From QPIN01 sp965224575 (lineage in GTDB: Bacteria; Pseudomonadota; Gammaproteobacteria; Methylococcales; Methylomonadaceae): 64,000 nt of DNA. The notes under the pieces are model-generated. The model was not told the DNA's origin. It was given only the letters and a program-made list of their open reading frames with translations, and ran no database searches. Below are positions 18,201 to 24,637 of this stretch, in pieces; position 1 is the first letter of the stretch, and each line of letters begins with the position of its first letter. The stretch covers positions 2,294,001-2,358,000 of the forward strand of contig CBDCZQ010000006.1 in the NCBI GenBank assembly GCA_965224575.1, read 5' to 3'. Made by a program: the position numbers and the translations under genes.

Positions 18201-18555
18201 AGCCGATGGCAGTGATGGAATTTTAACCGCCTTAGAAGTCATCGACCTCAATTTAGAAGGCACAGAATTAGTCACCTTATCTGCTTGTGAAACTGGGGTA
18301 GGAGAAATCAGTGTCGGTGAAGGGGTTTACAGCTTAAACCGAGCCTTTCAGGAAGCTGGTGCCAAAGCAGTGCTATCAACACTCTGGAGTATTTCTGATG
18401 AAGGGACTAAGCTGTTTATGCAAAAATTTTATCAACGATTTTTAAACCAACAATCACCACAACAAGCCTTGCGGGAAACGCAGGAAGAGTTTAAAAATGA
18501 TAAGCAATGGAATGATCCATTTTTCTGGGCGGCTTTTGTGGTGACTGGGATGTAG
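15250..18555 (+). CDS. TPR-CHAT protein (caspase-like peptidase domain)
   Basis: 1101 residues from the ATG at 15250, chosen because AGGATGAG sits at good distance before it. An ATG nine bases upstream is the alternative. The N-terminus (NLLLIPMSVFLLGVSG) looks like a signal peptide or anchor. Residues of about 95-535 are 11 tandem 42-residue TPR units of kinesin-light-chain type, nearly identical (GKQHP-x-TL-x2-MNNLA-x-LYQAQGHY). The C-terminal 350 residues are a CHAT domain with the expected catalytic pair: H929 in ATHGFF and C1013 in LSACETG. CHAT domains are clan CD proteases, and several act after sensing a signal through TPRs. Its TAG stop lies inside a dispersed repeat. The substrate is unknown. 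A two-component pair follows. Confidence 0.88.
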   Translation: MKRIGNLLLIPMSVFLLGVSGYDVYQTKGDKLDLSHQNQNRAISEQSIREWKRLNSQFSITYQAGDYSTAEGLAKQALILAEREFSHDYMYAFTSMNNLGELYQAQGRYKKAEPLFLKTLASIKKVLGKQHLGTFVSMNNLARLYQAQDQYEKAELLYIEVLALRKKVLGKQHPSTLTGMNNLAVLYQTQGHYEQAESIFIEVLALRKKILGKQHPDTLTTMNSLAFLYKAQGHYEQAEPFYIEALALRKKVQGKQHPSTLIGMNNLAELYQTQGHYEKAEPLYIESLALSKNVLGKQHPNTLTYMNNLALLYKAQGHYEKAEPFYIETLALRKKVLGKQHRGTLTSMHNLALLYKAQGRYEKAESLNIETLALMKKVLGKQHPDTLTGMNNLASLYQAQGHYEKAEPLNIEALALSKKVLGKQHPNTLASINSLALLYQAQGHYDKAEQLNIEALALSKKVLGKQHPNTLTCMHNLAFLYQAQGHYDKAEPFYIETLALSKKVLGKQHPDTLTGMNNLALLYQAQGYYDKAEPFHIESLVNRNLFLQNILWGAGEKTRLSYLQQQKKFQDNYLSFYNQLITSDTEKQNQLAQQAWKMSVSRKGLLLRIASEASALSKLHQVNDPQLAKLSQQIQQTRSEIAALTFSAQPNPAKQATLSEQLNTLQRQLSSKVSQFRDKTQTIQPEDIISALTQQQAVVDFLIYKEVDVKTSEEKSEQLIAFVASQEQGVKFINLGELASITQLIQNYLGAIEYKPKKPAWFTSKERKKSLAKTSQVLYKKLWQPLTNALANKKQIYLIPDGVLHLLPFKALQNEQGEYLAQQVELTRIGSVRDIVFPQQTIKTNPSTIMANPVYSAQVDNTETPNQTVSPKLHDLNFIPLPGTQAESESIQKTMQQLQQPVNVYTETQASETTIKKEKSPRILHIATHGFFLEKMDIPEDKNLNRGIQFNERGKMAVAFVDNPLARSGLAFTYANQGIKGTKQADGSDGILTALEVIDLNLEGTELVTLSACETGVGEISVGEGVYSLNRAFQEAGAKAVLSTLWSISDEGTKLFMQKFYQRFLNQQSPQQALRETQEEFKNDKQWNDPFFWAAFVVTGM
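15535..16890 (+). repeat. Tandem 126-bp repeats encoding 11 TPR units
   Basis: About 11 direct repeats of 126 bases, each encoding one 42-residue TPR. Phrases such as GGCAAGCAGCATCC and CAAGGCCATTATGA recur almost unchanged in ten of the units. The uniformity suggests recent expansion or gene conversion, and copy number may vary between strains. Confidence 0.85.
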
Positions 18556-18638
18556 GTTGGGCTAACGGTTCTATCGTTAACCCAACATTTTTAGCATCTA
18601 TATTGTTGGGTTGCCAAAGAGACGGCAGCCCAACCTAC
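18552..18638. repeat. Paired-hairpin intergenic repeat, copy at end of CHAT gene
   Basis: Hairpin 1: GTTGGGCTAACG ... CGTTAACCCAAC. Hairpin 2: GTTGGGTTGCC ... GGCAGCCCAAC. The unit is bounded by GTAGGTT and AACCTAC, so the whole 87 bases form a near-symmetric block. The TAG at 18553-18555 inside it is the stop of the TPR-CHAT gene. It is the exact inverse of the copy at 24470-24557. Confidence 0.75.
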
Positions 18639-18640
18639 AA

Positions 18641-18674
18641 AATAAATTCCGTATCCGTGAGCGCGTGAAGTATA
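18641..18674. repeat. Remnant of MITE-like element (one end)
   Basis: About 34 bases (AAATTCCGTATCCGTGAGCG followed by CGTGAAGTATA) match the terminal arm of the two complete elements at 20893 and 22420. Only one end is present. It directly precedes the sensor-kinase gene and so lies in its promoter or leader region. Confidence 0.6.
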
Positions 18675-18690
18675 ACAAAGGGGTAAACAA

Positions 18691-20115
18691 ATGATAGAAC
18701 CAGAAATTGCAACCAATATAGCCGTAGTGTTAATGACTTTAGAGCGCCTGGCAATTGTTGTCTGTATTGCATTTATATGGACTCGTTTACCTTTTTTTAA
18801 AACATTCCAGCAGAATAATTATGATCTTTTTGATAAAAAACTAAGTCTGAAACTTATTCTGGTTTTTTCCGTTTTTGGGATTATTGGAACACTGGCCGGT
18901 ATTGTCATAGATATTGGAAATATATCCTATGAACCTTTTACTCACCGTGTTTACGATCGATTAAATTCAGCTAATTTTCTACAAGACATTTTATTTGCCG
19001 ATAATGAAGCCATCATTAATTTTAGAGTAATGATTCTTGTTGTCGCTGGATTATTGGGTGGCCCACTGGTTGGTTTATTCTCTGGCATTATTGTGGGGTT
19101 ACAAAGATGGAGCTTAGGTGGGTTTTCTGACCTGATTAACTTAAGCAGTAGTATTTCAGTCGGTCTTATTGCAGGTTTATTATTTTATTGCTTAACACCT
19201 AAACAGCGGCAATCGCCTTATGTTGTTATGTTAGTTTGTTTTTCAATGGAAATTTTAAGGCGTACCTATTTAGTTGCTTTTAGTGACGGTGGTCAAGGTG
19301 AGCTGTTGATGAGATACATCGCCTTACCCATGATTATTGGGAATACTATAGGGGGTTACATTTTTATGAAGGTGATAGAAATGGTCAATACAGAACAAAA
19401 TCTCGTTAAAGAAAAAATACAACGATTAGTCGCCGAAGCTAAAATAGAAAAAGAGAAAGATAAAAGAAAAAATGCAGAAGTAAAATCTTTTCTGCTCTAT
19501 ATGTTGCCCCATTTTTTAACTTCTAGCTTACTGGATATTAAAGCTAAAATTTCCACCGACCCAAATCAAGCAGAAAAACTAACCATCGCCTTATCAGGTT
19601 TTTGTAAAAAAAGCCTGCAAGGGATTAATAAATGGTCTGGTAAAAAGGAAGATGATGCACAAGAACTGACTATAAAAGATGAAATAGCGCATATCAAAGA
19701 CTATATCATTATTATGCGCGAGGACAGACCCAATATTAATTTTATTGAATCCTATGACCAAAATTTAGAGCTTTATAAATGCTCTCTGTTTGTGTTACAG
19801 CCATTAGTTGAAAATGCTATTCATTACGGCTGTAAAAATATTAACAAAAATTACACAATTTCTGTCAGTGTCATGGCAAAAGAAAACCAAATCTGTTTAT
19901 CAGTCAAGGATGATGGAGAAGGCATGACAGAGGAGGTAAAGCAGAAATTAGGCCATGAACAAGTCACCACCAGTCGGTTTGGTTCAGGCATGGGCGTTTA
20001 TAATATTATCCATCGGTTAACGATAATTTTTGATACCGATATACACCCTGTAATTCAGTCTGACATAGGCAAAGGTACATCTATTGAAATATTAATTCCC
20101 CAAAAGGCTATTTAA
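18691..20115 (+). CDS. LytS-type sensor histidine kinase
   Basis: A 474-residue protein. About six hydrophobic segments in residues 1-230 form a 5TM-LYT-like sensor. A coiled region follows (about 235-265), then a His_kinase domain with MLPHFLTSSLLDI, whose His is the likely phospho-acceptor, and a C-terminal HATPase with VENAIHYGC (N box) and DDGEGM (G1 box). These kinases sit in the inner membrane and sense cell-envelope or small-metabolite signals. It is followed one base later by a LytTR response regulator, forming an obvious two-component pair. An AAGGGG Shine-Dalgarno precedes the ATG. The signal is unknown. Confidence 0.88.
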   Translation: MIEPEIATNIAVVLMTLERLAIVVCIAFIWTRLPFFKTFQQNNYDLFDKKLSLKLILVFSVFGIIGTLAGIVIDIGNISYEPFTHRVYDRLNSANFLQDILFADNEAIINFRVMILVVAGLLGGPLVGLFSGIIVGLQRWSLGGFSDLINLSSSISVGLIAGLLFYCLTPKQRQSPYVVMLVCFSMEILRRTYLVAFSDGGQGELLMRYIALPMIIGNTIGGYIFMKVIEMVNTEQNLVKEKIQRLVAEAKIEKEKDKRKNAEVKSFLLYMLPHFLTSSLLDIKAKISTDPNQAEKLTIALSGFCKKSLQGINKWSGKKEDDAQELTIKDEIAHIKDYIIIMREDRPNINFIESYDQNLELYKCSLFVLQPLVENAIHYGCKNINKNYTISVSVMAKENQICLSVKDDGEGMTEEVKQKLGHEQVTTSRFGSGMGVYNIIHRLTIIFDTDIHPVIQSDIGKGTSIEILIPQKAI

Positions 20116-20116
20116 C

Positions 20117-20863
20117 ATGACAAACCCAAACAATGAAATAATTACAGTGATTGTTGACGATAAAGAATCAGCAAGGCTGGAATTTAAAAAAGCACTACCT
20201 GAAGACAGTAATATAAACATTGTTGCTGAAGCAAATGATGTTCGCACGGGTTTTGAGGCTATTGAAAAACATCAACCTGACGTTGTTTTTCTGGATATTC
20301 ACATGGAAGAAAGTGACAGTGGTATTCAGCTAGCCAGAAAAATACAGTACAAACTGCCCAAGCCTCCCATCATTGTTTTTATATCTGCTTATGATGATCA
20401 CAGTATTGCAGAAATTGTAGATATTCATCCGCTGTGTTTTTTAACAAAAATGATTTCTACAGAGGCTCTCACTGAAGCCATTACTGCCATTAAAGCCGCA
20501 TTAAAAAAGAAAAGCTCGCTGAATAAAATCATAATCACCAAAGGGCGTGATATCTATGTGATCAATCCAAAAAAGGAAATTTTATATATAAGAACTCATA
20601 ATAATTCCTCTGTTATTTATTTAACGGATGATCGAATGATAGAAACAAATATCACTTTGTATTATTTTGTTAACTGGTTAAAGCCGATCAATATTTGCAG
20701 ATCACATGGAAGCTTTGTGATTAACCTGAATAAAGTGCAAGCGATTATTGCTGATGAAAATGGTAACTCTTATAAAGCTATTATTGAAGGCTGTGATAGA
20801 AGAATTCATGTGAGTAGAGGCAATCGTAATGATATTTTTGAAAAACTAAATGCATTGCTGTAA
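20117..20863 (+). CDS. LytTR-family response regulator
   Basis: A 248-residue protein. The receiver domain (1-125) has an acidic pocket (VDDK), a phospho-accepting Asp in FLDIHM (about residue 56) and the conserved Lys in FLTKMI. The C-terminal LytTR DNA-binding domain (about 140-245) includes the ICRSHGSFVINLNKV segment typical of the fold. The partner kinase ends one base upstream, so both are made from one mRNA. LytTR regulators bind direct repeats and control envelope, biofilm or transport genes. The target is not evident here. The nearest downstream genes on the same strand are an IS and the SPFH/Sir2 pair. Confidence 0.9.
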   Translation: MTNPNNEIITVIVDDKESARLEFKKALPEDSNINIVAEANDVRTGFEAIEKHQPDVVFLDIHMEESDSGIQLARKIQYKLPKPPIIVFISAYDDHSIAEIVDIHPLCFLTKMISTEALTEAITAIKAALKKKSSLNKIIITKGRDIYVINPKKEILYIRTHNNSSVIYLTDDRMIETNITLYYFVNWLKPINICRSHGSFVINLNKVQAIIADENGNSYKAIIEGCDRRIHVSRGNRNDIFEKLNALL

Positions 20864-20892
20864 AAAACACCTTTCCCATACTTTTAGGGGCA

Positions 20893-21063
20893 TATACTTC
20901 GCACGGTCACGGTCACGGATGCGGATTTCTATCAGTTGATTTTTACCGATAGACTGCGTTGCTAAAATAGTTGCGTAGCTAGCTATACGCCTGTTTCAGC
21001 GCCTTGCTATCGACAAGAATCAACGTGATATAAATTCCGCATCCGTGACCGCGCGAAGTATAT
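20893..21063. repeat. MITE-like long palindromic element, copy 1
   Basis: A 171-base element with matching ends (TACTTCGC ... GCGAAGTA and GGTCACGGATGCGGA ... TCCGCATCCGTGACC). It is flanked by TA on both sides, as expected for TA-targeting transposons. The interior is also self-complementary around CTAGCTAG near 20975, so the element folds into one long hairpin. It has no coding capacity. The left end has an extra GGTCAC. The second complete copy, in inverse orientation, is at 22420-22580. Confidence 0.75.
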
Positions 21064-21154
21064 ATTGCTGCTAATAAAAACCAGTCACAATACATTTAGA
21101 ACCACTTATTCCATTTATATAACCAGAGAGCTTAAGTCAATTTATTTAATTAAA

Positions 21155-22379
21155 TTCTCTGTACATGACAAAAATTTTAAAAGGTTGATGTAGCCCGTTG
21201 AAATGTAATTAAATACCGGGTTTTTGTTTTGGCAAACATGAATAACGGACAATTACAGATCAACGAACTAACCGCTATATTAAACGAGCATTTTCATTGG
21301 AACAAGGCAAGAATGGGATGTTTTGTAGGAATGCTAATAGCCATAATGGTTGTAGGTACAGTAAACCTGACACAATTGGCTCTATTTTTTCCTAGCAAGG
21401 CATTGGTTTCATCACGATACAGGCGCATACAACGGTTTTTTAGTGAACATTGGCTTGATTACAATGAAATCGCTCGTTTTATCATGAAGTTATTTGGTTT
21501 TACCGAAAATGACTTTTATTTGTCATTGGATAGAACCAACTGGAAATGGGGTAAAACCAACATTAATTTATTAGTGCTGGCCGTTGTCTATAAAGGCGCA
21601 GCCATTCCCGTGTATTGGCTACCCTTGAATAAGCGGGGCAATTCTAATTGGCGAGAAAGAATCGTGCTAATGAAACGGTTTATTAGCCAGTTTGGTCAGG
21701 ACAGGATTAAGGGGCTGTTAGCGGATCGTGAATTTATAGGTGATAAATGGATGGGGTGGCTCATTGAAGAAAAAATACCTTTCAATATTCGGATTCGTAA
21801 TAATAGTTATACCGTAAATAGTCGGGGTGATCGTCTACGTGTTGACCATTTATTTCGTGGATTAAAGCCCGGCGAGAGGCTTAATATTAATGAAGCAAGA
21901 CTTTTAGGTGCTTGCTCAGTCTATTTAAGTGGCCTCCGCTTGAGTGATGGGAAATTATTAATCGTTGCTAATGCTAGCCTTAATCCGAATGCGATTGAAG
22001 AATATGGCCTGCGTTGGGAAATTGAAACCTTGTTTGGGTGTTTAAAAGGCCGAGGGTTTAACCTTGAAGATACGCGCGTTGTGGGTTATCTCCGCATGAA
22101 AAAGTTATTTGTATTACCTGTTATTGCTTTTTGCTGGTCTCATAAAGTAGGCGAATGGAAAGACGATTGTGTTTTACCGATAAAAACCAAAACACATCAA
22201 CGTTTAGCACAAAGCATCTTTAGGTATGGTTTAGATTGTATTCGTTCCGAGCTGTTTAATATTTTTTCACAATCGAAAAAACAGGTGAAGAAAATACTGT
22301 CTTTACTCCGTCCTGCTTTGTCAGGTAATAGAATTTATGGAGGATCAGTTAGATGCTGATTTTTGTCGTGTACAGAGAA
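21155..22379 (+). mobile_element. IS4-family-like insertion sequence
   Basis: A 1225-base element. The terminal inverted repeats are 21 bases with one mismatch: left begins TTCTCTGTACATGACAAAAA and right ends GTCGTGTACAGAGAA. The single transposase gene fills the interior. Flanks are AT-rich (TTAATTAAA / TTAAATTAAT), so the target duplication cannot be fixed by eye. It sits between two inverse MITE-like elements, with about 91 bases to the left one and 40 bases to the right one. Confidence 0.85.
21238..22359 (+). CDS. IS4-like transposase
   Basis: 373 residues from the ATG at 21238 (a TTG nine bases upstream would add three residues). It is a DDE transposase. The first Asp is in LSLDRTNWKWG, the second in LLADREF, and the Glu in YGLRWEIETLFGCLKGRG. 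The last of these contains the Y-x2-R-x3-E-x6-K signature of the IS4 family. The frame is complete and the stop lies inside the right terminal repeat, so the element could be active. Confidence 0.9.
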   Translation: MNNGQLQINELTAILNEHFHWNKARMGCFVGMLIAIMVVGTVNLTQLALFFPSKALVSSRYRRIQRFFSEHWLDYNEIARFIMKLFGFTENDFYLSLDRTNWKWGKTNINLLVLAVVYKGAAIPVYWLPLNKRGNSNWRERIVLMKRFISQFGQDRIKGLLADREFIGDKWMGWLIEEKIPFNIRIRNNSYTVNSRGDRLRVDHLFRGLKPGERLNINEARLLGACSVYLSGLRLSDGKLLIVANASLNPNAIEEYGLRWEIETLFGCLKGRGFNLEDTRVVGYLRMKKLFVLPVIAFCWSHKVGEWKDDCVLPIKTKTHQRLAQSIFRYGLDCIRSELFNIFSQSKKQVKKILSLLRPALSGNRIYGGSVRC

Positions 22380-22419
22380 TTAAATTAATAAATTAAACTG
22401 TAATTGAAGTTAGGGAGTG

Positions 22420-22580
22420 ATACTTTGCGCGGTCACGGATGCGGTTTTATAGCGAGTTGGTTTTTTTTATAGCAAGGCGTTGAAATGGGCGCATAGCAGG
22501 CTACGAAACTATTTTAACAACGAAGTCTATCGACAAAAACCAACCGGTAGAAAACCGTATCCGTGACCGTGCGAAGTATA
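22420..22580. repeat. MITE-like long palindromic element, copy 2 (inverse orientation)
   Basis: A 161-base element with ends ATACTTTGCGCGGTCACGG and CCGTGACCGTGCGAAGTAT. Its interior matches copy 1 best when reversed: GTTAAAATAGTTTCGTAGC here in reverse complement, against GCTAAAATAGTTGCGTAGC in copy 1. It is also a long imperfect hairpin without coding capacity. It lies just before the SPFH gene and may influence its transcription. Confidence 0.75.
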
Positions 22581-22630
22581 GTATTGCACTCTAACTTTTA
22601 TATTTAATTTTTATTTCAAGGAGACTTAAT

Positions 22631-23569
22631 ATGATGACTTCTTTAATTTTAGATTTTATTATTATCTGTATTATTGCGATAGTGTTATCACGCCTATTTT
22701 ATAAAAATATTCCAGAAGGACATGTTGGGGTCATCTCACGTTTTGGGCGATTTAAACGAATCATTACCCCAGGATTTAACCTTATCTATCCTTGGGATAA
22801 AGTGCTTGTTTTGTCAATCCAAAACCGGGCTATCGAACTGGAGTTTCAGGCAATTACATTGGATCAGGCAAGCGTGTATTTTAATTGTACAATTTTATTT
22901 TCAGTGATTGGTACTGATTTAGAAATGGTGAAGCGCGCCGTGTATTCTTTCGCAAGTAAAAGTGAATTTGAATTATCTGTTCAACGTTTACTGGAAGATG
23001 AAACAAGAGCTTATGTTGCAACCAAACGACAAGCTGAAATGATTGGTATTTCTCAGGATGTTGTGGTTAAAATTAAGCATAATGTAGATGCTAAAATCGA
23101 ACAATGGGGATATCAGGTTGAAGATTTACGTTATAACAATTTACATTTTGATGCAATTGTAACCTCCTCTATGGCGCGCGTTGTTGCGGCTGTTAATGAG
23201 CGTGATGCCGCTGAAAATGAAGGTGAAGCTCTGCTTATCCGTAAAGTTAAAGAAGCAGAGGCCGAAGGTGAATTTGTACGCATTCAAGCAGAAGCGGAAC
23301 GTACGGCGTGGAAACTACGAGGACAAGGATTATCTGAGTTCCGTCAAGAAGTGTCTAAAGGTGTTCATATTGCTGTAAAAGAATTAACAACAGCAGGACT
23401 TGACCCTAATTATCTACTGTTTTTTATGTATACCGAATCATTAAAATACATTGCTGAAAATAGCAATGCTGGCAGTACTATTTTTGTTGATACTAATCCT
23501 TCTGCACCCAGTACGATTATGCAACAGATGTCTGCATTTTATAAATCAGAGCCACCGACTGAGAAATGA
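22631..23569 (+). CDS. SPFH/Band 7 membrane protein
   Basis: A 312-residue protein. One N-terminal membrane helix (LILDFIIICIIAIVLSRLF, about 5-23) is followed by an SPFH domain (VPEGHVGV-like start IPEGHVGVISRFGRFKRII, about 27-200) and an Ala/Glu-rich coiled coil (about 195-235, RKVKEAEAEGEFVRIQAEAE) that normally drives oligomer rings. The C-terminal third is less conserved. SPFH proteins (stomatin, HflK/C, flotillin) scaffold membrane microdomains and control partner enzymes. A strong AAGGAG site precedes the ATG (the second ATG at 22634 is the alternative). Its stop overlaps the Sir2 gene by four bases (ATGA), so the two proteins are probably made together and may interact. Confidence 0.85.
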   Translation: MMTSLILDFIIICIIAIVLSRLFYKNIPEGHVGVISRFGRFKRIITPGFNLIYPWDKVLVLSIQNRAIELEFQAITLDQASVYFNCTILFSVIGTDLEMVKRAVYSFASKSEFELSVQRLLEDETRAYVATKRQAEMIGISQDVVVKIKHNVDAKIEQWGYQVEDLRYNNLHFDAIVTSSMARVVAAVNERDAAENEGEALLIRKVKEAEAEGEFVRIQAEAERTAWKLRGQGLSEFRQEVSKGVHIAVKELTTAGLDPNYLLFFMYTESLKYIAENSNAGSTIFVDTNPSAPSTIMQQMSAFYKSEPPTEK

Positions 23570-24306
23570 CTATGAATACACTTTATATAACAGGTGCTGG
23601 AATTAGTGCAGAAAGCGGTATTCCGACCTTTAGAGGGGAGGATGGTTTTTGGAAAATTGGTAGCAAAAATTATGCTCCAGAAGAAATGGCTACTCGGGCG
23701 ATGTATAAAAATAAGCCTGTTGAATTTTTAACCTGGTATTACAGTCGTTTTGCAAGCTATCGTGATTACCAGCCCAATGATGTGCATTATTGGTTAGCGG
23801 ATAAAAGCCTGATTACTCAAAATATTGATGGACTTGATGGTAAGGCTGGGAATAATGATTATATTGCCATTCATGGTCGACTTGATCAAATGACTTTGTT
23901 CCATGAACAAGAAAATTCTGATGTTGATATTATCACTACCCCTTGGCATAAGGTTGATGAAGAAAATTTGCATCGTTCACTTTTAAGTCTGTTTCAGATA
24001 ATAGAAATGCCGGAACTGAATGAATCTTTCAAACCTTATGTATTATTGTTTGATGAACTGTACACGGAATTGTATCGGATTGAAGGAGCACGTCTTCGAA
24101 TGCGACAGGCTGATCGAATTATTTTTATGGGTACGTCGTTTAGTGTCAACATAACTAATATGGCTTTGCTTATTGCGCTTGAACAGAATACACCAATTGA
24201 AGTGGTTGATCCTGAACCCGTTAGTAATCTACCGAAGAATGTAACCCTACATAAAATGAAAGCATCGACATATATTAATAAAGTTGAAAATAAAATGCTT
24301 TCTTAA
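23566..24306 (+). CDS. Sir2-family NAD-dependent enzyme lacking the zinc cysteines
   Basis: A 246-residue protein. NAD-binding and catalytic motifs are present: GAGISAESGIPTFRG (10-24), TQNIDGL (84-90), HG at 103-104 with the general-base His, and GTS near 190. The protein contains no cysteine, so the usual four-Cys zinc module of sirtuins is absent and replaced by a segment around 105-135 (MTLFHEQENSDVDII). Family activities are protein deacylation, NADase or ADP-ribosylation. Which applies cannot be read from sequence. The ATG overlaps the TGA of the SPFH gene (ATGA), indicating coupling. A membrane-tethered NAD-consuming module is an inference. Confidence 0.85.
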   Translation: MTMNTLYITGAGISAESGIPTFRGEDGFWKIGSKNYAPEEMATRAMYKNKPVEFLTWYYSRFASYRDYQPNDVHYWLADKSLITQNIDGLDGKAGNNDYIAIHGRLDQMTLFHEQENSDVDIITTPWHKVDEENLHRSLLSLFQIIEMPELNESFKPYVLLFDELYTELYRIEGARLRMRQADRIIFMGTSFSVNITNMALLIALEQNTPIEVVDPEPVSNLPKNVTLHKMKASTYINKVENKMLS

Positions 24307-24380
24307 TAGTAAAAAAAACATGAATATAACAATAAAGTCTATGGTTACAACTTGGCTGCTGATTCTGAAAATGCATGACT

Positions 24381-24433
24381 CGACAAAAACTTGTACGTTA
24401 TAAATTTCGTATCCGTGACGGCGTGAAGTATAG
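24381..24433. repeat. Remnant of MITE-like element (right end)
   Basis: About 53 bases match the right-hand part of the element at 22420-22580 (CGACAAAAAC, then CGTATCCGTGACGGCGTGAA and GTATAG). The left part is missing. Same orientation as the remnant at 18641. Confidence 0.6.
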
Positions 24434-24469
24434 ATGTTCCCATGCAAGAGCATCAATGCCATTAAGTTT

Positions 24470-24557
24470 GTAGGTTGAGCTGCCGTTTCTTTGGCAACCC
24501 AACATAACGTATGCTAAAAATGTTAGGTTAACGATAGAACCGTTAGCCGAACCTACA
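24470..24557. repeat. Paired-hairpin intergenic repeat, inverse copy
   Basis: Reverse complement of the copy at 18552-18638 with few differences. Hairpins: GGTTGAGCTGCCG ... TTGGCAACCCAAC and GTTAGGTTAACG ... CGTTAGCCGAACC, enclosed by GTAGGTT and AACCTAC. It lies between the Sir2 and SLC13 genes. The rest of the 331-base gap holds only the MITE remnant. Confidence 0.75.
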
Positions 24558-24637
24558 ACAATATTCTCTTAGCTTAATGACCGTGATACAAGAGCATGAG
24601 AAATTGAATTTAAATCTAAATAAAAACTGAAGTCCAC

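Noticed and set aside
15250..18555. TPR-CHAT as part of a type III-E CRISPR (craspase) system
   Set aside because: No cas gene or CRISPR array is in the window, and the TPRs are of kinesin-light-chain type with an export-like N-terminus.
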